64,000 bases of DNA, from assembly GCA_951802195.1 (NCBI GenBank), contig OX637621.1:1116001-1180000 (forward strand). The letters are read 5' to 3'. Made by a program: the position numbers and the translations under genes. Below are positions 11,622 to 23,483 of the stretch, piece by piece (positions within the stretch are counted from its first letter, which is position 1; the number at the start of each line of letters is the position of its first letter). The notes under the pieces are model-generated. The model worked only from the letters and a program-made list of their open reading frames with translations, was not told where the DNA came from and ran no database searches. The DNA comes from Tausonia pullulans (lineage: Eukaryota; Basidiomycota; Tremellomycetes; Cystofilobasidiales; Mrakiaceae).

Positions 11622-12697
11622 GACTGGAGGGGCGAGGAAAAGGCAGAAGGCGGTTGGGAGAAGAATAAAGAAAGCGTGTGTTTGGGACGCATTCGTCATC
11701 AAGGCGAGGACTGCCAGACTGCATTCACGTCGCTCACTCAGCAGCGTCCGACTCAGGGACAGGGATCGTCACGCCCGTGACTGGCTCTTGACTCTCGCAC
11801 GCCATCCTCACTGTGAGAAACCCCCAGAGGGCCTCAATAGCAACCGTCAGGTGCTGACCACGTTGAGGTGATAATTGACGTAAGGATGTCAAAGGAAGTA
11901 TATTGCGGATGCAGCCGCGCTGAAATAGTTCACGCTGCCGTGCCCATGTCGAGGAGTGAGTCTCATTTCCAGCGTCCGCTGGGCGAGCCAAGTATCGCCA
12001 GCAGGTATAGGTCTACATGCGACGTAATCGAATCCGCTTAAAGTGGGCAGGTCCTGATGATCAAAAACAGGCTGCGCCCCGTGCAACGAGGATACTGCGC
12101 ATATGGCGCGGGCCGCTAACCCTTATCAGCTTTCTGATTGGATTCACTTTGGTTACTCCTGTATTGTAGGTCTATAAACTGCTATACGTAACGGTATTGG
12201 GCCTGTTGGCGGTCATGTCAAGCTGCCGAGCCTTCCAGTCCCAGAGTTCACGAGCTGTGCCAAACCGTCTGCGCAGTCGGCCTGCACATCCCCTTAAATC
12301 TTCACTCCCTCTCTCCAACGCTGGGCCACAAGGCATGCAATAAACCTCCACAAGCAAAATTTTGATGTTGGCCTTTGGTTCAATCCAACTGATGCTGCAG
12401 CCACCCGCACGCGCGGGCAAGATGTAGGCGGATCACGCTTAGCGGGCGAACAAGCTTCCCCCGCCGTTCTGCCCCCTTCCGCCCCTCTTCGACTCTCGAC
12501 CACCATCCTCTCAGCACCCACCGACCTTCCGGTCCACCAACTTGCCCCACATCCGCGCGGACAACCAATTGCGCTGCATTCCTACAGCTTCTCAGAAGTT
12601 CATCACCCGTCGCCCGCCTAGCTATCCGACTAGTGGTTCCTCAAACCCGCCCTTCCCCCCCCCCCCCCTCCCCCTTCCCCCTCCCCCCGCCTTCGCC
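11622..12697. other. Long intergenic region upstream of the PHD gene
   Basis: About 1.1 kb between two divergent genes. No conserved frame or RNA gene was recognised. The last 50 bp before the PHD-gene ATG (about 12647-12697) are an almost pure pyrimidine tract dominated by C, a likely core promoter or leader feature. Confidence 0.5.
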
Positions 12698-15600
12698 ATG
12701 CCCCGTCGAAGCTCTGGGCGGATCCAGGCGGGCTCAGCCTTGTCCATCGGCCCTGCCCAGCCCCCTCGACGACTCTCACCTGTCATTGAGGCGATGCGGC
12801 AGGACTGGCGATGGGCGAGCATCTCGGCGTTCTGTAGCATGTTCCTCTCTTCGCTTGGAGGCGTCGAATGGAACTCCGAGGTGAGTCCTTTGACCTGTCT
12901 ATCGCCTTTCCGTGGTCCACTGGGCCCCTTGCCGTCCATGCCTCTCATGGAAGGCCCCTCTTCGAAAAATGGATGCTTGCGAGCTAGTGGAAGAGTTCCC
13001 GCTCGTTGCTGCTGGAAGCTTTCGCCCTTCCCCCGTTCCATCCCCCCCCTCCCTTCTCCAGACGCGTCGAGCCACACGTCGCTCTAGCTGTCTCGGTACC
13101 ATGTCCTGCCGATCTTGGCTTGGGGTGGATGCAGACGTCCTTCCCGGCTGGATGGCTCGAAACCACCCCTTGTTCCTTCTTGCGAGGGCCCTCTACCTGC
13201 CCTCACTGTTCCCCCTCCCCCCTTTCCCCTCTACCCTTCCCTTAACTCGTCCCAGACGCGTCATGGCTCGCCTGACAGGTGCTGACCGTGCTCCTCCGAT
13301 GCTTATTCACTTTTGCAGCGATTCGAGGAGGACATGGACGGGAATCAGTCACTCTACATCCCGTTCGTCATGGAGAAGCTACTCTATACGCTCACCCTCA
13401 ACCGACACATCAAGTGAGCAGCTCCTCTTCCTGTCTTCATGACACCCGGCCTGGCCGAAAGTCGAACGCGTTTGACTGACGCGTCTGTCTACCATCTTCA
13501 TTTCTAGCTCAAACAACTGGCAGGAACACGTCCGCCGGCAGTATCTCAAGCGCCGGCCCGACGCTAACATGCTCGGCGACCTTGACTTCCCTCGCGAGTG
13601 GTACGATCTGGACCTGTACGAGAAGGTCAGTTATCCTACTCCTCATTTCTCTCTCTGCCATACGAGAGCAGACTCGCTGACGTCTGCCTCTACTGCCTCT
13701 CTCCAGCTCGAAGCTATCAATCAAGTCTGCGACTGGCACATGCAGGACTCCACAAGATTCCGAAACCACATTTCCTACGGCGACCCGGACATGGAGGCCG
13801 GCTGGGTGAGCAATTGCTGCTTTCCAAATGCATGCACCCTGATCACCAATTGACCCCGGGCTCCTCGTCTCGACGCTGTCCTCTTCACAGCGGATGGAGC
13901 CAATTGGATGGGACAAGGACCAGAACGCCTATTTCCTCTTCGACGGTGAGTGTCTTTGACTCTGACCCAGTCGAATAGTCACGGAAACTCACGCTCTGCA
14001 TGAATTTTCCTCAGACAACCGCCTCTGGCGTAAGCACGCCGCCCCACCAACTGCTCATATCCTCAAGCGACCCTCGAAGAAGGCCAAGATCCGGACCGTT
14101 CCGGATGACTCAGAGGAGGAGGAAGAGTGGGACTCGTCGCGCTCTCTCTCTGGGAGCTTAAGCCCTCCGCCGCCTCCTTCCTCTGATGCTGAGGAGGAGG
14201 TGGGGGAGGAGGAGGGAGAAACGGGGTCCCCTTCGTTGTCGAGGCGAGCGCGTCCGCCATCGACGGCGGCGGCGGTCACCCCGACGACCTCCCGTCGACC
14301 GCGTCGAAGCGCCGCGGCTGCATCGTCCGCCGCGGTAGCGGCAGCGTACGCTCTCGTCGTTGATGACGACGTAGCCGCCGAGGACAGCAGCAGCGGTCAC
14401 TTCCCGCCGCCCGCGAAGAAGACGCGGTTGACACGCCGTTCCAGGGCCGAGGATGATACGTGGCAAGAGATCCCGGAGGCCTGGCTGTCGCCTGCCAAGA
14501 AGCCAGAGGAGGAGGAGGAGAGGGAGGAGCAGAAGGAAGAGAATGGCGATGATGACGCCTCGGAGGACAAAGAGGAGGCTGAGGATGAGCCGGCTGAGAT
14601 GGCGACTGCGGGCGATGGCGATCCTGAAGAGCCCGAGGAGGGGAAGGTGGCGCAGGCTGGAGACGCCGCGATAGCGGAGCCGAAGAAGGAGGAGCCATCA
14701 GAGGATGAGGAGATGTTGAAAGAGGAGGCTCCTCAAATCTCCGATAAGGCTGCCAAGTCTGAGGAGAAAGACGCGGGGAAGGAAGATGTCGAGATGGCGG
14801 ACGCCCAGGCGAAAGAGGACGGTGAGGACGCCGAGTCTACCCCGCCGAAGGAGAGGGCGCAGCAGGAGGACGACAATCTCTTTGTTGCGTCGAAGCCGGC
14901 TGCATCTGAGGACGCACCTACCGAGACGCCCTCGGCGAACGGTGCACTTCAGGCGAATGCGACGGCGGACCAGACGCCTACGGCGGAGGAGCAGTTGGCG
15001 CGGAATCCAGCTGAGGATGCGATTGAGGTCACGGATGAGCGGAAGGAAGTGGTCGTCCCCATTCTGATGCGGCCTGTCGACGAGTCACTCAAGGTGGAGA
15101 TCGCAAACGCAGACCCCAACGACCGATGGGAGGTGGTGAGTGATCATGCTTTCCCTGGCGGTGCGTGAGTGCCGATCGCTGACTCACTTTCAACCTCAGG
15201 TCTGCGTCTCTCGCTGGGATTGGGAGACCTTCCCGGAGAACTTCGCGCTCTCTAGGCAGGCTGACGAGAAGGCGCTCTATCGGTACCTCAAGGCCGAGGT
15301 TGCCCCTCTCATAATCCCAGGTCTCATCGTTCGTCCTTTTTCCCCCTTGTAGCGCTCAGCTGTCTCTTGCTTCTAATCGCTCATCTCCTCTTCACAACCC
15401 TTTCACAGGAGATCGAACGCGAGCTCAAACATCAGGAGAGCGTCAACCGCGGCAAGCGGACCACCCGTCTTTCGGCCGTAGAGATCAAGCAGTCGGACCT
15501 TATGGGACCTCGGACGTCGGAGCGCCGCGCTGAGCGTCAGCGTGAAGCCGAGCGGGCCTACAAGGAGCGTGAGGAGGCCGAACAGCTCGCCAAGGAGCGC

Positions 15601-17298
15601 GCGCGTGAGGAACGCCAGCGCGAGCGCGAAGAGCGAGCCCTTCAGCGACAGGAGGCGATCGTTCGCCAGCGGGAGAAGGAGGAGCTTGATCGCGTCGAGG
15701 CCCTTGAGAGGGAGAAGTTGGCGGAGGAGCTTCGGCTCAACCCTCACAAGTCTGGGACGAAGACGACGGCGAAGCTGAAGGAATTGACCAAGGCGGCGAC
15801 GACGCCCAAGGGCAAAAAGCAAACCCCCAGAAAGATGGCGGACGTAGCCAAGAAGGGTCAGCAGAAGGCCGAGGAGGAGGACTGGATCGTGAGTCAGCTG
15901 GGCTGTCATGCCGATGTCTGTGATCAGGCTCTGACAACACTTCATGACCTATCTCCTACCTTCTCCCTCCAGCTGAATTGCGTATGTCGTTCTCGCGTCC
16001 TTCCATTTTGAGACTCAGACTGATCTCGCCCTTATCCCCCATAGGAGGTCTGCAAGATCCACGCTCGCAATCCTGAAGGAGAGTTCTCCATCGCCTGCTG
16101 CGAAGGCTGTGGCGAGGTGAGCATCCTTCTAAACTCAAATTCATCGCGACCTGACTGACGCCGATCTTCTACTCCAGTGGCAACACACCGTCTGTCACGA
16201 TAGCAGAGACGTTCAGAGGGGCCGCAAGCCGCGAGACTGGGAGAAAGACCCTTTCAATGTGCGTCGGCTCTTCCTCCCTTGTCTTCCACGCGATGACTGA
16301 TTTTTCTCTTTGCCACACAGTGCGCCTCGTGTCGAAACAAGCAGCAGCGCAAGGAGCAGCGAGCTCGAGCGCGGGCACGAGCGCAAGCCGCCCAAGCCCA
16401 AGCTCGGGCAGATGGTCAGGACCCCAAGGCAAAGCCCTCGCCTGCGGCTCCGGCGAAGGCGGCAGCGCCACCTCAGCCGCTCCCTCCTTTCGCGCAGGGC
16501 GACATTGCGGGTCCTTCTGCCAGTCCCGTCCCTGCTCCTCCGACGTCTTCGTCCATTCCAAACGGACACACACCGCCCATGAACGGCTATCAGCAGCCTG
16601 TCGCAACCCCTTCGCAGTCACAACCCCCTCCTTCTCCGCATTCTCAGCCTCACCAGCCTCATCCGCAAGAACGCTCGCCTCAGCCCCCCAGATCCTACCT
16701 CGCTTCCCCACCTTCTTCCACCACTCTTCCGCCCATTTTGCCTCATCATCTCTCGCCTCATCATTCGGTATATCAGCCTCAGCATCCCACCAGTCAGCCT
16801 CAGGCCTACCCTCAGCAGCAGCACTCGCCACCACGCCCGCTCCCCTCGGCGCCTCTCCCCCACTACCATGCCATCGCCCATGGGCAACCGCCGTACTACC
16901 CCGGCCCGCCGCAGGGCTATCAGCCTCCGCCTCAGCAGCAGCATTACTACGCCCCCCCACCACCGCCGCAACGGCCGTCACACTCGCCCCAACCACCGCC
17001 GCCTCACGCCCACCTCTACGGTCAGCCGCAGCTGTCGCCTTCGCATTCCGCGCCGATGTATCTCCCCCCGCCTCTAGCTGTTCCTGGCGGACATCATCCG
17101 CTCACAAATGGCCATGGGGTCGGCGGTCACTACCCGATTACGTCGCCGCAGCTCCCACCCCTGGCTCCCGGCGGAGGAGGAGCGGCGAGGCCTTCGAACA
17201 ATGGCGGGCCAATCCAGCTCCCACCTCTCCAGCATTCGCCCCCTCGGCCGTCAAGGTCGACGCTCCCCCCGAGCGGTCTCCCCTTCGGACCGATTTGA
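12698..17298 (+). CDS. PHD-finger chromatin protein (CECR2/RSF1-like)
   Basis: Likely nuclear subunit of a chromatin-remodelling complex. ATG 12698 gives MPRRSSGRIQAG; the exons then encode an alpha-helical domain (RQDWRWASISAFCSMF, FVMEKLLYTLTLNRHI) and MEPIGWDKDQNAYFLFD followed by DNRLWR, the short motif shared by RSF1/CECR2/WHIM-type remodeller subunits. A very acidic, lysine-rich middle follows (14.1-15.1 kb), then a charged coiled coil (15.5-15.8 kb, Glu/Arg repeats). The single PHD finger (about 16.0-16.35 kb) is C4HC3: CEVC, ACCEGC, WQHTVCH, CASC. The tail to 17298 is Pro/Gln/His-rich and probably disordered. The remodeller link rests on the EPIGxDxxxxxYxxFDDxRLWR motif plus PHD; another PHD regulator is possible. 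Confidence 0.75.
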
Positions 17299-17474
17299 GA
17301 TATTAGAACTGGGGAAGGGGTCAAACCCTTTCACGTTTGACCATATCTGTCTGTATTCTTTTATCGCATGCTCGCATTTTCGCTTTTCTCTCGCTCGTCT
17401 CTGTGCGCTTCGAAAGGGAAACATACCCATTGAATTTACTCGCTTGCGTCTCCGGAATGTGGATCTAAATCAGA

Positions 17475-20154
17475 TCAGATTGCCTTGAGGAGACCGCCGA
17501 GGAGGACCGCGACGCCGTGCGCCCCCGGATCGGGCACCTGGGCGTTTTTGAGCTGCTCGCGACCGACGTAGGCCGCCCGACCGGCCTTGGCCTCGTACGT
17601 CGCCGTCTCGGCTGCAGCGGCTTTAGCGGCCTGAACGGCGCGCGGGAAGTCCGTGGGGGAGGAGATGAACTGGTTGACGAACGCCTCTAGTGGGTCGACG
17701 AGCGTGCGCGAGGGTGTGCGAGCTGGAGTCGGTGGTAAGGTCAGCAGAGGTGTTGGCTTCACTAGAGCAGAGAGTCGTCCGTACCACGCGTGTACTGGTA
17801 CAAAGTCGCCTTGGCCGATTGTACGGCTTCGGCCCAAATAGTGGAGTCAGCGGTCATTGTTGAGGACGACGCAGCGGCGTCCCGCAGACCGGAGGCGAGA
17901 CCGTTGAAGAAGATCGAGTAGAGCGCTGGTGGGGGAGTGGTGGGGGAGGGAAGGCCACGTGAGTCCAGGGACCAGCGTGCTGACGAGAACGAACGACTCA
18001 CCGCCAGAGGTTCCGTCCATGAAGCGCTCGATCTCCTCGGAGATCGCGAGTACCGCCGAGATGACGTCGTCGTTCGAGACCTTGCCCTCGTCGATGGCCC
18101 GGAGTACACCCTCGGCACCGGCCTTGAGGCAGAGACCGCAGTCTCCATCGCCGGCGATGCTAATTCCCCCTTCTGATCAGCAATGTACGCTGAGAATGGG
18201 ATGGTCAGAGCAGTGCATACTCACGTATCGTACTTTGTGATCAGCGGCTCGGCCTCGATAAGGTCCTTGCAAGCCTGCTGGATCGACGATATGAACGTTT
18301 TGGGGTCTGAAGCTGGGCTCACATAAAAGACATGTCAACTAAACTGCACCAATATGAGACTTTTCAATGCAAAATTCCTCACGCGCAACAGCCTTGCCGC
18401 TGTTGAGCGGCTCGCTTGAGGTCTTCGACACCTTCTCTCCGTCTTGCGAGTGAAGGCCCGGCTCAGCAGCCGAATGCCATCGCCATCCGGGGGCATCCGC
18501 CGGGGCATCGAGAAGGGAGAGGAGCTCGTCCGACGTGTGCTTCGCCTCGCCCTCTCGCGGAAGAAGAACGAGAGAAATGGAGAAGCCAGGCATGTTGACC
18601 GACGTCTGGGGGTGCGAGAAATCAGCTTTTATGGGCGAAGACAAGAAGAGGATGAGGCAAGACCCACAAGGTATGTACCCGCGAGAACCCGACGGACGGT
18701 GATCTCCTTCTCCTTGAGAAGATCAAGGGCGCCGCCGACAATGCCGCCCATCTCTAACTCGGAGATCCCTCCAAGGTTATTGACCTGAGTTCATTTGATC
18801 AGGGAAAGAGAAGCAAAGGAATGAGCAGGCAGGATCTCTCACCATGAGGATGACCTCATCCTTGCCGTCCTTCTTGAATGGGACGAAGGAGCGGTCCGGG
18901 TCGGTGGTGTCGAGGGCGTACCCGATCATCTGGTTGAGGAGCTCCCGGGTCGACACAAGCGGGACCTCCATGAGACCAGGCTCATTGTGGATGCCCATGC
19001 CGCTGAAGGACGGGAAGAGTCAGGTGGACCAGAACGACCATATTGGACATATAACGACGTACAGCTCAATCTTGTCCGCGGCGAGATGAGACTCCTGGAC
19101 TTCTGTGCCAGGGATCTGGGGTGGAAGGGTGGATGCTCAGCCCATGGCTGCTGGAAGCTTCACAAATGTTCAAGAACCCACGTGGGTGTGTCCAAGGCCG
19201 GCTCCCATCGTTGCAGTCCTTTCAGCGACGAGGAGTGAGATGTCGTAGACCTCGTCAAGCGATGCTCCCTTGGCCGCGAGCGCCGCTCCAACCTTGTACG
19301 CGAGAATCGTTCCCTGGACAAACAATCGCGGTGAGAATCAAGTTAGAGCCTTATCGGAGAAAGAGAGAGGCTCACAGCCATGCCTCGTCGCCCCTGCATC
19401 TTGCCCTGCTCTCGCCCGACAGCGACATCGTCCCCGACTGCGAGAAGCCGGACATTCTTGCCAAGTTTGGAACGAGCCTGCTCCGCGGCGAGGCCGAAGT
19501 GGAGGGTATCACCTCCGTAGGACATGATGACGATGAGGGTTCCTGAGGCAGAGAAACGGAACTGTCAGAACCTTTCGCGGCCGACAGATAGACCACCGAC
19601 GCGCTTGCCGCCGGCAGCTGACGCGGTCGGGAGACCCTCAACCACTCTGCCTCTGCCCTCCCGCCCGCTTCGAGTTCTCGCAACAGGACACACCCTTATC
19701 GTTGTCGACTTGCTTGATCGCCTCGAGGATCTGGTTCGTGTTCGGGCTAGCAAAGATGTTGCCTGCGACAGCCGCTGAGAGGAGGCCGTCGCCGACCATG
19801 CCGGCATGGCCCGGCTCGTGGCCTGAGCCGCCGCCCGAGATGATGGCAACTGGAAGGCGACAAAAGGTACATCGCTGTCAGTAAAGCGGCGGGGGAGGTA
19901 AGACTATGTTCAGGCCAACCTCTGTCTTGGGGGATAGAGGCGAGGGAGACAACTGAGGGAGGGGAAAGCGGCGGGAGTCAGAGAGAGCGCGGCTAGCAAG
20001 AGCGACAGAGCTGAGAGGGAGGGAGGGGAGGGAGGGGAGGAAGCGAACACTTGTATGTCTCGTTCAGGACGAGGTTCCTGTTGAGGCCGACGAGCCCTCG
20101 CAGAGACTCAAGGACGAGGGTCTTTGGATCGTTGACTATGTGCTTCGAGGTCAT
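17475..20154 (-). CDS. DAK1: Dihydroxyacetone kinase
   Basis: Cytosolic ATP-dependent kinase phosphorylating dihydroxyacetone (and glyceraldehyde), used in glycerol and methanol metabolism and in detoxifying dihydroxyacetone. It starts [20 protein letters not shown] at 20154. The DakK domain has [52 protein letters not shown] and [11 protein letters not shown], followed by [13 protein letters not shown]. The DakL ATP-binding domain has [18 protein letters not shown] and [15 protein letters not shown], ending at 17475. The substrate-linking His lies in the GHAGMVGD region. The length of about 600 aa and the domain order match fungal Dak1 enzymes. Confidence 0.93.
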
Positions 20155-20546
20155 GATGGAGGTTTGAGGGGAGGAATCAAGAGACGGAGCTGGACAGCGG
20201 GTCTCCGAGTGGTGACCGCATCAGACCCCTCCGAATGCTCCGACAGACTGCCGCCGGCAGCCGCTCTGAGAGGTATGCTGCGTTTCAATGGGCGCTCGGT
20301 CGTGATGGTGGTGGCAAAGGATGAGTAGTATCTAAAAAGGGGAAAGCCAAAGGGATATTTAGAACAACGAAAGAGGCGGCGAAAGAATAACCGAGAAAAA
20401 GCAAGCGGCAGGCGAAAAACGAATAAGTGAAGCAAGGGGAATAAAGGACGCATGTGAATACAAGGTGGATTGGAAATTGGTAGTGGCGTCTCCAGGACGA
20501 TGGGTGGATGTGCATGCAAAAGAAGAAACGAATGTGACAGGATCGA
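20155..20546. other. Intergenic region between DAK1 and the methyltransferase-like gene
   Basis: Both flanking genes are on the minus strand, so this holds the DAK1 promoter and the 3' end of the next gene. No coding content was recognised. Confidence 0.4.
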
Positions 20547-23483
20547 TCACCAGCGGCGACGGAGGGCCACAATGCCGAACTCGAGCTGAAGGCCGTCAAG
20601 CACGCCCTCCTCAACCTTCTCCGTGAGTATTGAGAACTGAAGGAGGGGGGGGGGGGGGGAACACTTGATCAGTTTTGAGTGGCTCCAAACAGATCTCGAA
20701 GTGGGAACGCACCAGGCTCTGAAGCGTCATCTCAGCCGTGCCGCGCGACTGGCCGCCCTTTTCGATGAGGACGGAACGGAAGTGGGACTCGTAGAGAGTC
20801 TGAAAGACAAGGAGCAGGGTAGGGTCAGTCAGCGAAACATTGGATAAGTGATCGAGCGAGCAACTTACCTTGACGAAGGAGGTAACATGCTCTGCGTAAG
20901 ACGTCCGCGAGAGCGTATCGGCGACGAGAGCGCGGTAGGCAGGATGGAGAATCTAGAGCAACGAAAATATATCAGGACCAGGAAAGATAAGACGCTCTTG
21001 AAAAAATGAGTAAAGCCCACCTTGACAGGACCAGTACCGGCAAATTCTTCGCCCGGGATGCCATCCTGGAGCCCATAGCTCTCTTCGACTGTCCAGACCG
21101 CCGTAACATCTTCGTGCGAAAGACTCTTAGCGAGCTCTTTTGGACTCCGGGTCCAGAGAGGGAGGCTGAGGAGAAGAGGAGCGGTACTCGAGCGGATGGA
21201 ACCGATCTGAGAGGGGAAGTGTTGTCAGCCTAAGAGTTTACAAATTAGACGCCGCTTAGCACAGACTCACTGAAACAAGCCGCATGACGCAGACAGAGAG
21301 AGTTGAGCTGAGCTGACGCCAGACATCTCCCGTGGATTTGGGGTCCATCAAAGAGTCTGCCCGTCGACCCCGCGTGCGGGTGACGGGGTCATCATTCGCG
21401 CCCGACTCTGAATCGATGGGCCTAGCACTCGTTATGCGGGGTGAGGTCGAGCGGCGCGCCAGGGACGACTGGTCTTGAATTAAAGTCGACGTCGAAGAGC
21501 GGCCGGAGCCCATGAGGAAAGAGAGGACGAGAAGACCCGAAGGCTTGAACTCGCTTGCACGGGCGGCGAGGAAAGCGCGAAGCTCGGCGTCGATATGAAG
21601 GGAGAGGGATGTTCGAACAGGTGAGTGCTAGAAAGAAGCGTGACGAGGCAAATGAGCACAAGCAGTAAGGGAAGAAATCAAGGCAAACAAAAGTGTAACT
21701 CACAGTCCAGTGTAAGCCGAACAGTGAGAATCCGACGCTAACCTGCCCGGGAGGGGACACTTTCTTGGTGAAAGGCGCCGTGGTCGTGCTCCCGAAGACG
21801 CGATCCCGGAGAGGCTTGACCGGTCCATCAAGGAACGTGGCGTGGTTATAGGACATTTCTGAGGACCCAAGCGAGATCGAGTACTGGCGAAAGTCTGATC
21901 GAGCATCCTGGTGGAGCACCTGGAAATAACGCGAAGACACTTTAGGTAGGGCGGCATCGAGTTGAGTGATGATGGGCTGAACGAGGCCGAACGAGAGGCC
22001 GTGGAGCGCTTCGTACTCGACTGTAGTAAGGAGCGAGAGAATGAGCTGTTGTCAGTTCATGAGCAAGCGGACTCTCCGCCCTGCGAGACAGTGTCTGACC
22101 AATCGATATCGTCTCTCCAGCTCGCGCGCTGAGGATGATGCCTCCGAGCCCCCGCTCAAAGACACCCTGGACCTTGACTCGCACGGCCTGGCCAAATGAA
22201 CCAGCACCGAGGGCTGTCTCTGAGTCGCGTACCGCCCTCGCCGTGCTGGCCTTGGTGCGCTGCTGCTCCTTCCGCTTCGTCGCGACAAGAGATTCGACCG
22301 AGCCGCCATGTTTGCCCTCGGCGAGAGCCAGAGGGGACTCGCGCGACATGGACAAGTATTGATCGAGCAGTGCCTGGCGGGTTTCATTCGAGTCGAGTCG
22401 AGGGAGCGGAATGGGCTTTGGCTTATCTGGCGGCGAGCCAAAGAAGTTGACGGCCCTGGCGTCAGTGCCAGGCTCGACCGGGTCGTAGATGAGCGGTGAA
22501 TGATGGTGACCGTGCGATTCGGAGAAGTAGGTCGTCCGAGGGTGAGAGTGGAGTGAGTGGTGGAAAGAAGAGTGATGGTCTTCGCTCTCCGGGGTGCCCG
22601 CCCGTGTGGATGTGCCCGAGACGGATGCGTTGGAGGATGAGTGTCGACCGTGACCTTCAAAGTCCGAGAGCGACATATTGAACCGGGACCAGGTGGCCTT
22701 GTGAGAAGACAGGTCGGAAAAGGACAGCTTGGAGGTGAGCGTCAAGCTCTCGACTGCGGCGCCGTCCACTGACGACCGAGTCGAGTTGATGCTGAGAGTC
22801 CGCGGACCGTAAGGAGCGTAATCGACGTCCGCTCGTTCCAAGAGCTCCTGGTGAGGGACCGTGAGGACAGGATTCACAGGAAAGTGCGGCAACGTGGGCG
22901 TCTCGCCGATCGCCTGTTGCGAGAGAGTGTTGGGCGATGTCGAGCGAATGGGTGTTGCGCCGAGGTACGTGACCCGTGACTCAAGAGCGCGAGGTGTGCC
23001 GGATGCCGACCCAGGGTGGAATCTGTCAGCTCCCGCTTGCGGCTCGGTCGCCAGCGGCGTCGTTGGCTCGGAATAGTGTCGCGCCGCAGACGACGACGAG
23101 GCTGCGATCTCACAAGTGAGCCCACCACCGACTTCGTCCGGACCTGAAGCCGAACGACCCTTCGAATTGGTCCGGCGCTCCTGGAGACTTGGTCGCCGAT
23201 AAACCTCAGTTGTACCGTCGCCGTCGTCGTGAGAAGGGACACCGAAGCCGAATGACTGGAAGGCTGGGAAAGAACAGGACTCGGAGGAGACCGCGAGTGG
23301 CCTGGGGTTTCGAGAAAGGGTCGGTCGGAGCGTCGGCGATGCCGGGTATGAGATCTCAAGCGGGCTCAACACCATCTCGTTGGCGGCATGATCGTGTCGA
23401 AAGGGTTCGGACGTGCTCTCGAAATGGGCAGCAGACGATGTCGAGAGAGGAGGGGGAGGAAGAGGCTTTTGAGGGGGGCCCAT
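20547..23483 (-). CDS. Putative SAM-dependent methyltransferase (SABATH-like) with long disordered N-terminus
   Basis: The start is set at ATG 23483 (MGPPQKPLPPPPLSTSS); the open frame continues upstream to 23705 but without an ATG. The first roughly 450 residues are Ser/Pro/His-rich low complexity. The C-terminal half, once spliced, reads like a carboxyl methyltransferase fold. ETISIVEYEALHGLSFGL sits in place of the SAM-binding DYG segment and is followed by VQPIITQLDAALP. FRQYSISLGSSEMSYNHATF, VSVGFSLFGLHWT (the SABATH GFSxxxLHW element), ELRAFLAARASEFKPSGLLV, and a helical end (ILHPAYRALVADTLSRT, SFVKTLYESHF) complete it, stopping at 20547. The Gly-rich SAM loop is weak, so it could be a non-catalytic relative. 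No function is assigned. Confidence 0.6.
20645..20659 (+). repeat. Poly-G run of 15
   Basis: Homopolymer inside the last intron of the methyltransferase-like gene (C15 in the sense strand). Likely length-variable. Confidence 0.8.

Noticed and set aside
15403-15945. 180-codon Leu/Arg-rich frame antisense to the PHD gene
   Set aside because: It mirrors the Glu/Arg/Lys coiled coil of the sense strand; its composition is a shadow of that repeat.
16169-16996. 275-codon frame antisense to the PHD finger and Pro-rich tail
   Set aside because: It overlaps the clear C4HC3 PHD exons on the plus strand and has no motif of its own.
20547-23483. Rgp1-like Golgi transport factor as the identity of this gene
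   Set aside because: Considered because of the long Ser/Pro-rich linker, but the C-terminal order GFSLFGLHW plus LAARASEFKPSG fits a methyltransferase and the Rgp1 core motifs were not found.
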